The notes below the pieces were generated by a model. The model was given only the letters and a program-made list of their open reading frames with translations. It was not told the origin of the DNA and did not search any database. DNA of 43,944 nucleotides. Source: Peptostreptococcus anaerobius VPI 4330 = DSM 2949 (lineage in GTDB: Bacteria > Bacillota > Clostridia > Peptostreptococcales > Peptostreptococcaceae). The stretch lies in NCBI RefSeq assembly GCF_000381525.1, contig NZ_KB906619.1, positions 1 through 43,944 on the forward strand, written 5' to 3'. Shown here in pieces: positions 8,235 through 16,254 of the stretch. The number at the start of each line of letters is the position of its first letter. The first letter of the stretch is position 1. A program made the translations under genes and the position numbers.

Positions 8235-8325
8235 TGGCGGAGAGAGAGGGATTCGAACCCTCGGTGCAGTTTCCCGCACACCCGCTTTCCAGGCGAGCCC
8301 CTTAAGCCAACTCGGACACCTCTCC
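8235..8325 (-). tRNA. tRNA-Ser (GGA)
   Basis: Class II cloverleaf with acceptor stem GGAGAGG.../..CTCTCC, anticodon loop CTGGAAA (anticodon GGA), a long variable arm, T-loop TTCGAAT and encoded CCA. It reads TCC and TCT codons and is a likely effector of the T-box leader upstream of serS in this window. Confidence 0.97.
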
Positions 8326-8336
8326 ACGACTATTAT

Positions 8337-8365
8337 ACTATATCATAAACAAGTATTTTTATCAA
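8337..8365 (-). promoter_or_regulatory. Promoter of tRNA-Ser
   Basis: Minus-strand TTGATA (8360-8365), 17-bp spacer, TATAGT (8337-8342), ending 11 bp before the mature tRNA 5' end. An overlapping TATAAT three bases downstream is an alternative -10. Confidence 0.65.
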
Positions 8366-8401
8366 TTACTTTATTTGCCTAAATATAGTTCTTTTCCCTT
8401 C

Positions 8402-8866
8402 CTAATCAAGTTTCTTGCCCATCCTTCTCTCCTTGAAAAAATCAACCAAAATCCTAGAGCAATCCTCTTCCAAAATCCCTATCTCAAAACTTATCTTTGA
8501 ATCTGTATAAAACTCTTTTTTAAAGTCATTATGCTTTGTAACTATATGGTTTTTGTGGTGACCTGCCCCTATATACAAGCTTCTAATCCTAGAATTTGCT
8601 ATGGCTCCCGCACACATAAAACAAGGCTCCATCGTAACATACATCTGGCAGTCATAGAGCCTCCACCTAGCTAGGTTTTTGACAGCGTCATTTATAGCCA
8701 TAATCTCTGCATGGGCTAGGGGGTTGTTTTGTAACTCTACTTGGTTAAATCCTCTTCCTACTATCCTTCCTTGGTATACAATTACAGCACCTATTGGAGT
8801 CTCCTTGAGGGCATAGGCCTTACGAGCCTCTACTAGAGCTTGTTCCATAAAATATTCTTTTTCCAT
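8402..8866 (-). CDS. tadA: tRNA-specific adenosine deaminase
   Basis: TadA converts adenosine 34 of tRNA-Arg(ACG) to inosine. The 154 aa length is typical. The cytidine-deaminase-like zinc site is complete: HAE at residues 52-54, with the glutamate as proton shuttle, and PCFMC at 81-85 supplying Cys82 and Cys85. TPIGAVIV and the N-P-LAHAE context are as in TadA rather than free-base deaminases. The gene sits near serS, tRNA-Ser and SRP RNA/dnaX, its customary neighbourhood in clostridia. Confidence 0.95.
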   Translation of the reverse strand: MEKEYFMEQALVEARKAYALKETPIGAVIVYQGRIVGRGFNQVELQNNPLAHAEIMAINDAVKNLARWRLYDCQMYVTMEPCFMCAGAIANSRIRSLYIGAGHHKNHIVTKHNDFKKEFYTDSKISFEIGILEEDCSRILVDFFKERRMGKKLD

Positions 8867-9083
8867 ATATACAAAAGTCTCCTAACTATCATTATTTATC
8901 AAATCTAGCCTACAAATCCATAAAATATATAATATAGAATATAATCTATAGAATCTATATTATATAATCTAACATATATATCATACAAATGGTAGCCACA
9001 AAACAAAATATATCACATATATATAATAAACTATATACCACAAGCAAATAATATATTTAATTTTATATACCTTACTATAAAAT
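8867..9083. other. AT-rich intergenic stretch with inverted repeat
   Basis: No gene seen. A 13-bp perfect inverted repeat, TATATAATATAGA (8926-8938) and TCTATATTATATA (8954-8966), is separated by 15 nt. Because the stretch is almost pure A/T, chance or simple-sequence origin is plausible. Confidence 0.35.
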
Positions 9084-9126
9084 AGGTGCTAAGTTAATAA
9101 ACATTGTAAATTTATAACTAGCACCT
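9084..9126 (-). terminator. Terminator of thi operon
   Basis: Stem AGGTGCTA (9084-9091) with TAGCACCT (9119-9126), large AT-rich loop, followed on the minus strand by ATTTTAT. It lies 8 nt after the tenI stop. The tail is imperfect. Confidence 0.65.
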
Positions 9127-9134
9127 GATTTTTA

Positions 9135-9806
9135 CTATATTTTATTTTTCATAATATTAGACATCATAACCACCCCACTAGCCCCTGAATCTATACACTC
9201 TCGGGCATTAGTATGGTTTATACCTCCTAGGGCATATACTGGTATATCTATGTTTTTGACTACATAATTTAACTCATCCAAGCCCCTTGGTTCAAGCCCC
9301 TTTTTGCAGTCTGTTATAAATATATGAGAAAAAGTTATATAACTAGCTCCCAGTTCTCTAGCCTCCCTAGCTTCCTCAAGGGAGTGACAGGATACCCCAA
9401 TACTGTCAAACTTATCCACAAGTTTTTTATTGTTTTTCAAAATATGAAGGGGTAGGTGAATATTTTTTATCCCATTTTCCACAGACTTTTCCATAAAATA
9501 ATGACTGTATAGGCCTATTCTTGGTAGATTGTTGACTACAAGCCTCTTATCCCTGTTAAATCTATCCACCAAATCATAGATATTTTGATATAGTTTTATA
9601 TAGTCTGATTGGTCCATATCCTTTTCTCTTAATATTATAGAGTCTAGTATATATCCTTCTAAATACTTGCAATCCATATAATCATCTATTACCCTTCCAA
9701 GCCTATAAACAAGGTCTTGTCCCTCACACAATTTCCTGTTGGTGATTACCTTCAGTCTAATCGGGCTATTCCTATCATATGTAATGTCATTTGGGCTATT
9801 TTCCAT
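9135..9806 (-). CDS. tenI: Thiazole tautomerase TenI-like (ThiE superfamily)
   Basis: A 223 aa TIM-barrel of the ThiE/TenI superfamily. The segment YITFSHIFITDCKKGLEPRG closely resembles B. subtilis TenI (GHVFETDCKKGLEGRG, recalled), including the histidine that TenI has where ThiE has its catalytic serine. The ThiE phosphate/metal motif INDR is replaced by VNNL. ThiE would couple thiazole and pyrimidine phosphates; TenI converts the ThiG product to its aromatic tautomer, which fits this thiazole operon. The REK motif and the C-terminal ALGGI..N...GASGVVMMS are shared by both. I start at the ATG at 9806, with AAGGAAG 8 nt upstream and 4 nt after the thiH stop, rather than at a start inside thiH. 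Confidence 0.8.
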   Translation of the reverse strand: MENSPNDITYDRNSPIRLKVITNRKLCEGQDLVYRLGRVIDDYMDCKYLEGYILDSIILREKDMDQSDYIKLYQNIYDLVDRFNRDKRLVVNNLPRIGLYSHYFMEKSVENGIKNIHLPLHILKNNKKLVDKFDSIGVSCHSLEEAREARELGASYITFSHIFITDCKKGLEPRGLDELNYVVKNIDIPVYALGGINHTNARECIDSGASGVVMMSNIMKNKI

Positions 9807-9810
9807 ACTA

Positions 9811-11022
9811 CTACTTCCTTGAAGGCTTGGTAGACTTAGATTCATCATAGGCCAGGTTGATATACTCACTCATTACAGGCTGAAGCCCTGCTTTTTTAAT
9901 GGCTTCAAATACTTCTTCAACATTTCTTCCATCAGATATTTCAAACTGTTCATCACCCTTGGCATCATCTACTTCTTCAGAGTGACTACCTATACCTGTG
10001 CTTACACCTGCAGATATCTTAGTGGCTGCTATCTTGATTATATTGTCCCTAAACCTAGCACCCTCCCTAGTAGATACTGTTATGTTGGCAAAAGGTAAAA
10101 ATAGCCTGTATGCACATATAATTTGGAGTAGCTGAGTTTCGTGTACGTCCTTTGGATTTATCTTGTCATTGTTGATGATAGGTCTAAGTCTAGGGCAAGA
10201 TATTGATATCTCTGCATGAGGGTACTTTTTCTGAAGTAAATGGGCATGGTAACCTGTAGCAAAGGCATCCTTTCTAAAGTCATCAAGTCCAAGAAGGGCT
10301 GCAAAACCAACTCCCCTCATGCCACCCATAAGGGCTCTTTCTTGGGCATTTAACCTATATGGGAATATCCTCTTATGACCCGCAAGATGAAGTGTCTCAT
10401 ACTTGTCTGAGTTGTATGTTTCCTGGAATACTGTAACATAGTCTGCACCACAAGAATTTAGGTAGGCGTATTCATCACTATTCATTGGATATACCTCTAT
10501 ACCAACTAGGTTAAAATACTTGCTAGCCAACTTACAAGCCTCTCCTATATATTTTATATCTGAATGCTTTCTAGACTCGCCTGTTAGAATCAATATATCC
10601 TCTAGTCCAGATTCTGCTATTGCCTTTAGTTCTTTCTCTATCTGGTCTAAATCCAGCCTAGATCTTTTTATCTTGTTGTGTGAATTGAAGCCACAGTAGA
10701 TACAGTAGTTCTCACAGTAGTTTGCTATATACAGGGGTGTGAACATATATATCGAGTTACCAAAATGTCTCCTAGTAAAATCCTGGGCCTTCCTAGCTAT
10801 TGCTTCCAAATGGTTTTGGGCAGCGGGTGAAAGTAGGCATTCAAAGTCCCTAACATCTAGTATATCTTTTTCAAGAACTGCCTCTACATCAGCATCTGTA
10901 AATTTACTAAAATCACAGGCATTCATTGAAGATATTACCCTGTCCATCACATCAGACTTTATTATCTCCATGTCTGGCATATACTTCATATGGTCTATTC
11001 TATTTTCCTTAGCTATAGTCAT
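9811..11022 (-). CDS. thiH: 2-iminoacetate synthase (tyrosine lyase)
   Basis: ThiH is a radical-SAM enzyme that cleaves tyrosine to dehydroglycine (2-iminoacetate) and p-cresol, supplying the glycine-derived part of the thiamine thiazole in anaerobes. The 403 aa protein has the radical SAM cluster motif CENYCIYC (C-x3-C-x2-C) near residue 97, followed by GFNSHNKIKR, and the C-terminal thiamine-associated region with FANITVSTREGARFRDN and SAGVSTGIGSHSEE. Using ThiH instead of the oxygen-dependent glycine oxidase ThiO points to an anaerobe. It lies 10 nt after thiG. Confidence 0.96.
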   Translation of the reverse strand: MTIAKENRIDHMKYMPDMEIIKSDVMDRVISSMNACDFSKFTDADVEAVLEKDILDVRDFECLLSPAAQNHLEAIARKAQDFTRRHFGNSIYMFTPLYIANYCENYCIYCGFNSHNKIKRSRLDLDQIEKELKAIAESGLEDILILTGESRKHSDIKYIGEACKLASKYFNLVGIEVYPMNSDEYAYLNSCGADYVTVFQETYNSDKYETLHLAGHKRIFPYRLNAQERALMGGMRGVGFAALLGLDDFRKDAFATGYHAHLLQKKYPHAEISISCPRLRPIINNDKINPKDVHETQLLQIICAYRLFLPFANITVSTREGARFRDNIIKIAATKISAGVSTGIGSHSEEVDDAKGDEQFEISDGRNVEEVFEAIKKAGLQPVMSEYINLAYDESKSTKPSRK

Positions 11023-11032
11023 AACTTACCTC

Positions 11033-11800
11033 CTAGTCTTCCAAAAATCCTGTTAGTGGTGATGATGCAACTCCACCCTTTTCTATAACCCTGCCAAGCT
11101 TTGCAAGATAAGCACGTCTACCTGCCTCAATAGCATACTTAAATGCCTCTGCCATCATAGGTATATCTCCTGCAGTAGCTATAGCAGTATTGGCCATTAT
11201 AGCAGCGGCTCCCATCTCCATAGCTTCACAAGCCTGAGATGGTCTACCAATACCAGCATCAACTATTACAGGTAGGTCTATTTCATCTATCAATATCTTT
11301 ATAAACTCCTTAGTAGCAAGTCCCCTATTTGAACCAATTGGAGAACCAAGAGGCATTATACAGGCAGCCCCTGCATTTTTTAGGTCTCTTGCAACATTAA
11401 GGTCTGGATACATATAAGGCATTACAATAAATCCCTCTTTGGCCAGAATTTCTGTAGCCTTTATAGTCTCTGCATTGTCTGGAAGTAAGTACTTGGAATC
11501 CCTTATTACTTCTACCTTTACAAAGTCTCCACATCCACATTCACGAGATAACCTAGCTATTCTTACAGCCTCTTCAGCATTTCTAGCCCCTGAAGTATTA
11601 GGAAGAAGTGTAACTCCTTCAGGTATATAATCTAGTATATTCTCTACCTGACCACCTACAGCACGCCTAAGGGCTAGTGTGATAATCTCAGCACCTGCAT
11701 ACTTTACAGCACTATTTATTAAGTCTACTGAATATTTGCCAGAACCTAGTATAAATCTTGAATTAAATTCCCTACCACCAATTATTAACTTATCATCCAT
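11033..11800 (-). CDS. thiG: Thiazole synthase
   Basis: ThiG condenses deoxyxylulose phosphate, 2-iminoacetate from ThiH and sulfur from ThiS thiocarboxylate into thiazole phosphate. At 255 aa it is full length. The TIM-barrel signatures are intact: FILGSGKYS near residue 16, the catalytic lysine in DFVKVEVI near 98, [11 protein letters not shown] near 155, [14 protein letters not shown] and the phosphate loop [15 protein letters not shown]. The ATG has GGAGG 9 nt upstream. It starts 142 nt after thiF, the only sizeable gap in the operon; I see no terminator there. Confidence 0.96.
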   Translation of the reverse strand: MDDKLIIGGREFNSRFILGSGKYSVDLINSAVKYAGAEIITLALRRAVGGQVENILDYIPEGVTLLPNTSGARNAEEAVRIARLSRECGCGDFVKVEVIRDSKYLLPDNAETIKATEILAKEGFIVMPYMYPDLNVARDLKNAGAACIMPLGSPIGSNRGLATKEFIKILIDEIDLPVIVDAGIGRPSQACEAMEMGAAAIMANTAIATAGDIPMMAEAFKYAIEAGRRAYLAKLGRVIEKGGVASSPLTGFLED

Positions 11801-11942
11801 CTTGCTACCTCCTGTTTATTATAAATATCTTTTATGATTAAAATTACTTTTTATTATTTATATTTGTTACATTCATTAATTATATTCCTTGCTTCCTGCA
11901 TTTTCTATCAGTACATTTTGTATAGTATAATAATATAGTATA

Positions 11943-12560
11943 TTATTCAATCCCCATTATTATCCTAAGTATGATATTGGCCTGGTGACCTGCACATATA
12001 TTTACCCTCGGAGCCATCATACCATCAACCTCTTCAAAATCTGATACATCATCTCCGCAGATATACAGGTTTTTAAATCTCTTGACCGTCTTTATAGAAT
12101 TGGCATCTCCAATACCTGCCATTCCAGAACTTGCAACTACAAACTTGTCACTGTAATTTGAAAGTATCTCACCAACAACCATGGACTTAGTCATAGCATT
12201 GTCAAGGGCCTCGCATATGATTGACTCTTTATCGACTATTTCTAGTATATTGTCCCTATCTATTTTTTTATCTATCACCTCAAGGACTATATCCCTATTA
12301 ATAGACCTGATAACATCTACTATAGCCTCTGTCTTTTTCATTCCTATGTGGGTGAGATTATAGTACTGCCTGTTGAGATTGGACTCTTCAACCCTGTCAA
12401 AATCAACCAAAATAAGCCTTCCAATTCCAGCCCTTGCAAGGGATACAGCTATATTAGAACCTAGCCCACCAAGACCTAGTATGCATACACTTGACTCGCC
12501 CAACTTGTTTGTAGGGTCTGATACATTCCTCTTGAAAATTTCCTTATGGTATCGTGACAA
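11943..12560 (-). CDS. thiF: ThiS adenylyltransferase, short ThiF type
   Basis: E1-like enzyme that adenylates the ThiS C-terminal glycine. The protein shows the nucleotide motif LGLGGLGSNIA near residue 29 and DFDRVEESNLNRQ near 55, as in ThiF/MoeB. It is short (205 aa) and lacks the zinc-binding CxxC pairs of MoeB, matching the compact second type of ThiF seen with anaerobic thiazole operons. I prefer a TTG start at 12560, placed 8 nt after GGAGG. The GTG at 12569 would overlap that GGAGG and the thiS stop. With the TTG start, the two genes are one base apart. Confidence 0.9.
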   Translation of the reverse strand: MSRYHKEIFKRNVSDPTNKLGESSVCILGLGGLGSNIAVSLARAGIGRLILVDFDRVEESNLNRQYYNLTHIGMKKTEAIVDVIRSINRDIVLEVIDKKIDRDNILEIVDKESIICEALDNAMTKSMVVGEILSNYSDKFVVASSGMAGIGDANSIKTVKRFKNLYICGDDVSDFEEVDGMMAPRVNICAGHQANIILRIIMGIE

Positions 12561-12561
12561 C

Positions 12562-12756
12562 TTAACCACCTCCTACAAAGCATACAATTTCTATCTTATC
12601 GTACTCATTTATAATGTAGTCACCATATGTTCCCCTCTTGACTATATCACCATTGACTTCCACTGCCAACCTATCAGCATCAAAGCCATTAGATACTAGG
12701 TAGTCAAGTAGGCTAGTATTTTTAATATCTACTTGCTGTCCATTTATAGTAGCCAT
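12562..12756 (-). CDS. thiS: Sulfur carrier protein ThiS
   Basis: Ubiquitin-fold sulfur carrier of 64 aa. It ends in FVGGG, supplying the diglycine C-terminus that is adenylated by ThiF and turned into a thiocarboxylate. The early VDIKNTSLLDYLVSNGFD segment and the middle VAVEVNGDIVKR strand are typical of ThiS. The ATG follows AAGGAGG by 6-7 nt. It is the first gene of thiS-thiF-thiG-thiH-tenI. Confidence 0.95.
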   Translation of the reverse strand: MATINGQQVDIKNTSLLDYLVSNGFDADRLAVEVNGDIVKRGTYGDYIINEYDKIEIVCFVGGG

Positions 12757-12815
12757 TTCTATCCTCCTTTTTCTTCACATATATTATTTTGTGTAGTTTT
12801 TTCTAGTTTTTAGCG

Positions 12816-12868
12816 AAAAAAAACGCACGAAGGAAGCCTACACCCGCGGTGGTGTACCCCTTCGTGCG
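12816..12868 (-). terminator. Leader terminator/attenuator upstream of thiS
   Basis: On the minus strand CGCACGAAGG (12859-12868) pairs perfectly with CCTTCGTGCG (12824-12833), with an inner TACACC/GGTGTA helix, and eight T follow. It lies between the thi promoter and thiS, so most transcripts should stop after roughly 75 nt unless read-through is regulated. I see no TPP aptamer (no CTGAGA or ACCTGAT-type cores). A cis-regulatory 'thiS' RNA motif exists in the literature; whether this is one I cannot say. Confidence 0.85.
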
Positions 12869-12891
12869 ATAATCATCAACACTCTAACCAT

Positions 12892-12920
12892 ATTGTACTA
12901 TATATTTTATTAAAATTCAA
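12892..12920 (-). promoter_or_regulatory. Promoter of the thi operon
   Basis: Minus-strand TTGAAT (12915-12920), 17-bp spacer, TACAAT (12892-12897). The expected start is near 12885, about 17 nt ahead of the leader terminator hairpin. Confidence 0.7.
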
Positions 12921-12936
12921 GAGAAAATATATTTAT

Positions 12937-13017
12937 AACGGAGCAACTAAGTTACAAAACTATGATGCTTCATTCTATGAATGGGCAGCAGATAACAATA
13001 ATGAGGTTGAAAAATAA
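12937..13017 (+). pseudogene. Relic of a rhodanese-type sulfurtransferase C-terminus
   Basis: An open stretch ending in TAA at 13015-13017 encodes a tail with LQNYDASFYEWAAD and ending in EVEK. This strongly resembles the closing residues of thiosulfate/3-mercaptopyruvate sulfurtransferases (pattern V-x-N/L-YDGS-x-x-EW ... PVE, recalled). Upstream the frame stays open but turns into low-complexity residues and runs back into the thi leader, with no catalytic CRxG loop and no start. It is therefore a 25-27 codon remnant, opposite in strand to both flanking operons. Confidence 0.7.
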
Positions 13018-13052
13018 AATATATAGATTGGTCTTATAATATCATTTAATAA

Positions 13053-13082
13053 ATCCCTCAAAAGAATGCTCTTCTGAGGGAT
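13053..13082. terminator. Terminator after the ABC permease gene
   Basis: Stem ATCCCTCA (13053-13060) with TGAGGGAT (13075-13082), extended by AAGA/TCTT inside. The minus-strand tail TTATTAAA is weak, while the plus-strand tail has TTATTTTTATT, so it may once have served the sulfurtransferase gene too. Confidence 0.6.
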
Positions 13083-13094
13083 CTGTTATTTTTA

Positions 13095-13937
13095 TTACTT
13101 GCCTGTTCCCTGCATCAGGCCAGATATTAGGTGTTTCCTAAACAATACTGCAACCATTGCTGGAATAATTAGTGAAATAATACCACTAGCCGATATCATG
13201 CCATATCTTACATCATTTCTAGATATAAATTCAGATAAGACCATAGTAACCAACTTATTTTCATGGGACGATATAAGTATAAGAGGTATTTGGAACTGGT
13301 TCCAACTCATTATAAATACCATCAGTATACAAGTAAATATTATAGGTGTTGAAAGTGGCATAATTATCTTTAAAAATATCTGTAACTCATCGCATCCCTC
13401 TATAGATGCAGACTCAACCAACTCCCTAGGTATAGACTTAAAATAATTCATCATAGTCCAAGTGGTAATAGGTATGAATGATGATACATATATTATAGCC
13501 ACCCAAAATACACTATCTAGCATTCCGTGCTCAGCAAACATAGAGTAAATAGGTATAATAGTTGTAAATACAGGTATTACAATAGTAAGCATCAAAAACT
13601 TCATAACAAACTCTCTAGCTCTAAACTTATACCTGTAAAAAGAGTAGGCTGCAAATAAAGATGTAGGTATTCCAATTACCATAGTTGTTACAGACATCAT
13701 CAGGGAATTTTTAAGCCCCCTAAATATTACCTCACTCTCTTGACTTGACCTATCAAATATACTCAGGTAATTCCCCCAATTAATCTTACTTGGAAGAAAA
13801 TCACCACTTGACCTAAATATTTCACTTTCAGGCGTAATACTCATTATAAAGCACCATATTATTGGACCTAGGGTAAATGCCAAAAAGAATAAAATAACTA
13901 GTATATAGCCTATCTTGTAGATGGTTTTGTTTTTCAT
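13095..13937 (-). CDS. CUT1-type carbohydrate ABC transporter permease (MalG-like)
   Basis: Integral membrane protein of about 280 aa with six predicted helices and the permease EAA loop ELVESASIEGCDELQIFLKIIMPLSTP, the site that contacts the ATPase. This places it in the MalG half of binding-protein-dependent sugar importers. The ATG at 13937 is preferred over one 18 nt upstream because AAGGAGG sits 7 nt before it and it lies one base past the stop of the partner permease. The substrate is unknown. No ATPase gene accompanies it. Confidence 0.9.
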   Translation of the reverse strand: MKNKTIYKIGYILVILFFLAFTLGPIIWCFIMSITPESEIFRSSGDFLPSKINWGNYLSIFDRSSQESEVIFRGLKNSLMMSVTTMVIGIPTSLFAAYSFYRYKFRAREFVMKFLMLTIVIPVFTTIIPIYSMFAEHGMLDSVFWVAIIYVSSFIPITTWTMMNYFKSIPRELVESASIEGCDELQIFLKIIMPLSTPIIFTCILMVFIMSWNQFQIPLILISSHENKLVTMVLSEFISRNDVRYGMISASGIISLIIPAMVAVLFRKHLISGLMQGTGK

Positions 13938-13938
13938 T

Positions 13939-14802
13939 TTAGTCCTCCTTAGCAATATTCTTTATATATAAGTATCCTACCAAACCAGATAAGATCATTA
14001 CAATATAGGTTATAGCAGAACCGTATCCAAAATCTAAATATGTAAATGTATTCATATAGTTGTAGATTAGTAGTGTAGCTGTGTCCAACCTATATCCTGT
14101 AATAGATACCAATTCATCGAATACATTTATTGCAGCTATAGTTATCTGTATGAGTACAATAGAAAATGATGGCAATAAAAACGGAAGAGTAATCTTCTTA
14201 AACTCATCAATTTTACCACAACCATCTACCCTTGCAGCCTCATATAGTTCCTTGGGTATATTTTGTAGACTTGCCAATATTAGTATAGAACAAAATGGTA
14301 TTACCTTCCATGCAACTACTATAGCTACTACAAATAAGGTAGTAGTAATGCCGCTAGTCCATTCTATTGGATTTTCTACCAAGCCCATATTTATCAATAG
14401 CTTATTCATAAATCCATATCCTGGATAGAATACAAATTTCCATATTATGCCATTTACAAGGGGTGGCAATGCCCATGGTATAATAGCAACTGCAGTTAAA
14501 ATAGGACTTATTTTAGACTTTTTATTTAGAATCAGCCCTACTACTATACTAAAGCTAAAAGCTATAACTAATGTTAGGACCAATATTATTAATGAGTTTT
14601 TTAGGGCACTATGAAAGTCTTGGGACCCCAAGACTTTCAAGTAGTTATTTATACCTACAAACTTCCTATTGTAGGGCTCTGTCATTTTATAATTCTGTAA
14701 ACTAAACAAAAATGTTCTAAAAATAGGATATAAAACTGTTGTCACCATTATTAGCAAACATGGAAATAATAGGATCCAAGGTCTTAATCTATATTTTTTC
14801 AT
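13939..14802 (-). CDS. CUT1-type carbohydrate ABC transporter permease (MalF-like)
   Basis: A 287 aa membrane protein with about six helices and the EAA motif ELYEAARVDGCGKIDEFKKITLPFLLP near residues 185-212, as in MalF/UgpA-type permeases. It starts one base after the solute-binding lipoprotein gene and is followed directly by the second permease. The three genes form one importer operon lacking a nucleotide-binding subunit, which many Firmicutes supply from a shared MsmK-like ATPase elsewhere. Confidence 0.9.
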   Translation of the reverse strand: MKKYRLRPWILLFPCLLIMVTTVLYPIFRTFLFSLQNYKMTEPYNRKFVGINNYLKVLGSQDFHSALKNSLIILVLTLVIAFSFSIVVGLILNKKSKISPILTAVAIIPWALPPLVNGIIWKFVFYPGYGFMNKLLINMGLVENPIEWTSGITTTLFVVAIVVAWKVIPFCSILILASLQNIPKELYEAARVDGCGKIDEFKKITLPFLLPSFSIVLIQITIAAINVFDELVSITGYRLDTATLLIYNYMNTFTYLDFGYGSAITYIVMILSGLVGYLYIKNIAKED

Positions 14803-14803
14803 A

Positions 14804-16069
14804 CTATTTATTTTCCGCTACAACTTTGTTTACTTTTTCCACCATCTGATCAGCAGCCTGTTCTGGTGTTAACTTTTCATTTGCCATCTGGTTGATAGTA
14901 TTGAATATTTCAGTACTCATCTTTGTGTAGTAGTCTGGTACACCATTAGGGAATGGAGTCTCTATCATCTTAGAAAGTTCAAGCATTGCACCAGCATTCT
15001 TTATCTTTCCATCATTAAGCAGCTTTTCTATAACAGATGTTCTTGTTGGAAGTACTGATACATTCTCATACAACTTGTACTGGACATCCTTTGATGTATA
15101 CCAAGCTACAAACTTCTTAGCAGCTTCCTTGTTCTTTGAGTATGGAGATATACCGACAGCCTCTGCAAATGGAACTGTAGCTGTAGCTTCCTTATCCTTA
15201 CCTGGAAGTACAACTGGAACTACCTGGTCAACAACCTTAGATTCTTTAGGATTGTTTACCTTTACAACAAAAGATGATGGTCCTACCATAAATGCAGCTT
15301 CACCATTGCTTAGCTTTGGAAATGCTTCTTCTGAAGTTCTGTTTGCTGGATCTGATAGACCCTCTCTATTAAGCTTGTCTAGTATCTTTAAGGCATCTAG
15401 GGCAGATTCCTTATTTAGGGTATTATCTTCATTGAATACCTTGCCATTTCTTGAGTAGGCCAACCATAAGAATGTTGTAGTAGACTTCTCAGTTGCAGCC
15501 ATAGGATTTGAAACTGGATACTTAACAACGTTCTTTTCCTTTAAAATCTTAGCATTTTCTATTACCTGGTCCCAAGTCTTTGGAGCTTCCTTTATTCCAG
15601 CCTTATCATACATAGCCTTGTTATAGTAGGCTATTCTATAGTCATTTGAATATGGTACAGCATATACCTTGCCATCCACAGAGAATGTTGCTGTAGTCTT
15701 CATATCATCCATATCTTCCTTAGACATTTCAATTTCTTCTAACCAACCAGCCTTCTTAAATTCTCCAACCCAAGACCAGTCAACTTCATAAACGTCTGCT
15801 GCTGCCTTTTTACCAGCTGCTGCAGTTGATATTTTATTTCTAATATCATCCCAGCTAGTTGTCATAACATTTACTTTAATACCAGATTCCTTTTCAAAAT
15901 CCTTTAACATTTCTTCTGTTGGAACTCCCCAATCAGGTATCATAAATGATACTTCATTAGCTCCCTCTTCCTTCTTGCTAGCAGAGTCATCTGACTTTTT
16001 TGATGCACAACCAGTTAGAGCCATAGTTCCAACCAAAAGCATCATCATTAACTTAGAAAACTTCTTCAT
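14804..16069 (-). CDS. Extracellular solute-binding lipoprotein, family 1
   Basis: A 421 aa binding protein of a CUT1-type importer. Residues 1-21 are a lipoprotein signal peptide with lipobox LTGC (Cys at about 21), followed by a Ser/Lys/Asp-rich linker. The mature part begins VSFMIPDWGVPTEEMLKDFEKESGIKV, the usual opening of family 1 sugar-binding proteins, and later has YAVPYSNDYRIAYYNKAMYDKAGI and GEAAFMVGPSSFV. It should capture a sugar or glycerophosphate-like solute outside the membrane and hand it to the two downstream permeases. Specificity is not apparent. The gene is first in its operon and diverges from the acyltransferase-like gene. Confidence 0.9.
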   Translation of the reverse strand: MKKFSKLMMMLLVGTMALTGCASKKSDDSASKKEEGANEVSFMIPDWGVPTEEMLKDFEKESGIKVNVMTTSWDDIRNKISTAAAGKKAAADVYEVDWSWVGEFKKAGWLEEIEMSKEDMDDMKTTATFSVDGKVYAVPYSNDYRIAYYNKAMYDKAGIKEAPKTWDQVIENAKILKEKNVVKYPVSNPMAATEKSTTTFLWLAYSRNGKVFNEDNTLNKESALDALKILDKLNREGLSDPANRTSEEAFPKLSNGEAAFMVGPSSFVVKVNNPKESKVVDQVVPVVLPGKDKEATATVPFAEAVGISPYSKNKEAAKKFVAWYTSKDVQYKLYENVSVLPTRTSVIEKLLNDGKIKNAGAMLELSKMIETPFPNGVPDYYTKMSTEIFNTINQMANEKLTPEQAADQMVEKVNKVVAENK

Positions 16070-16201
16070 AAGTACCTCCTCAAAATCATATAAGTATAAA
16101 AGATAATAGCTATAATAAATATAGTTAATATCTTTATAAGTCTAATATAGCCTACTTCCTATAAAAAAGCAATCGTTTTTACTTATAAAATGATATTCAA
16201 A

Positions 16202-16230
16202 TTTACAACTATATGTGCTAGAATTAAATA
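16202..16230 (+). promoter_or_regulatory. Possible promoter of the acyltransferase-like gene
   Basis: TTTACA (16202-16207), 17-bp spacer, TAAATA (16225-16230), followed by AAGGAG and the ATG at 16255. The -10 is poor, so this is tentative. Confidence 0.4.
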
Positions 16231-16254
16231 AAATCAACTTTTTAAGGAGACTTT

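Noticed and set aside
11801-11942. Separate promoter or terminator between thiF and thiG
   Set aside because: The gap is AT-rich, but no hairpin with T-run and no good -35/-10 pair on the minus strand could be made out.
12757-12920. TPP riboswitch upstream of thiS
   Set aside because: The short leader lacks the conserved TPP cores and is filled by a simple terminator hairpin.
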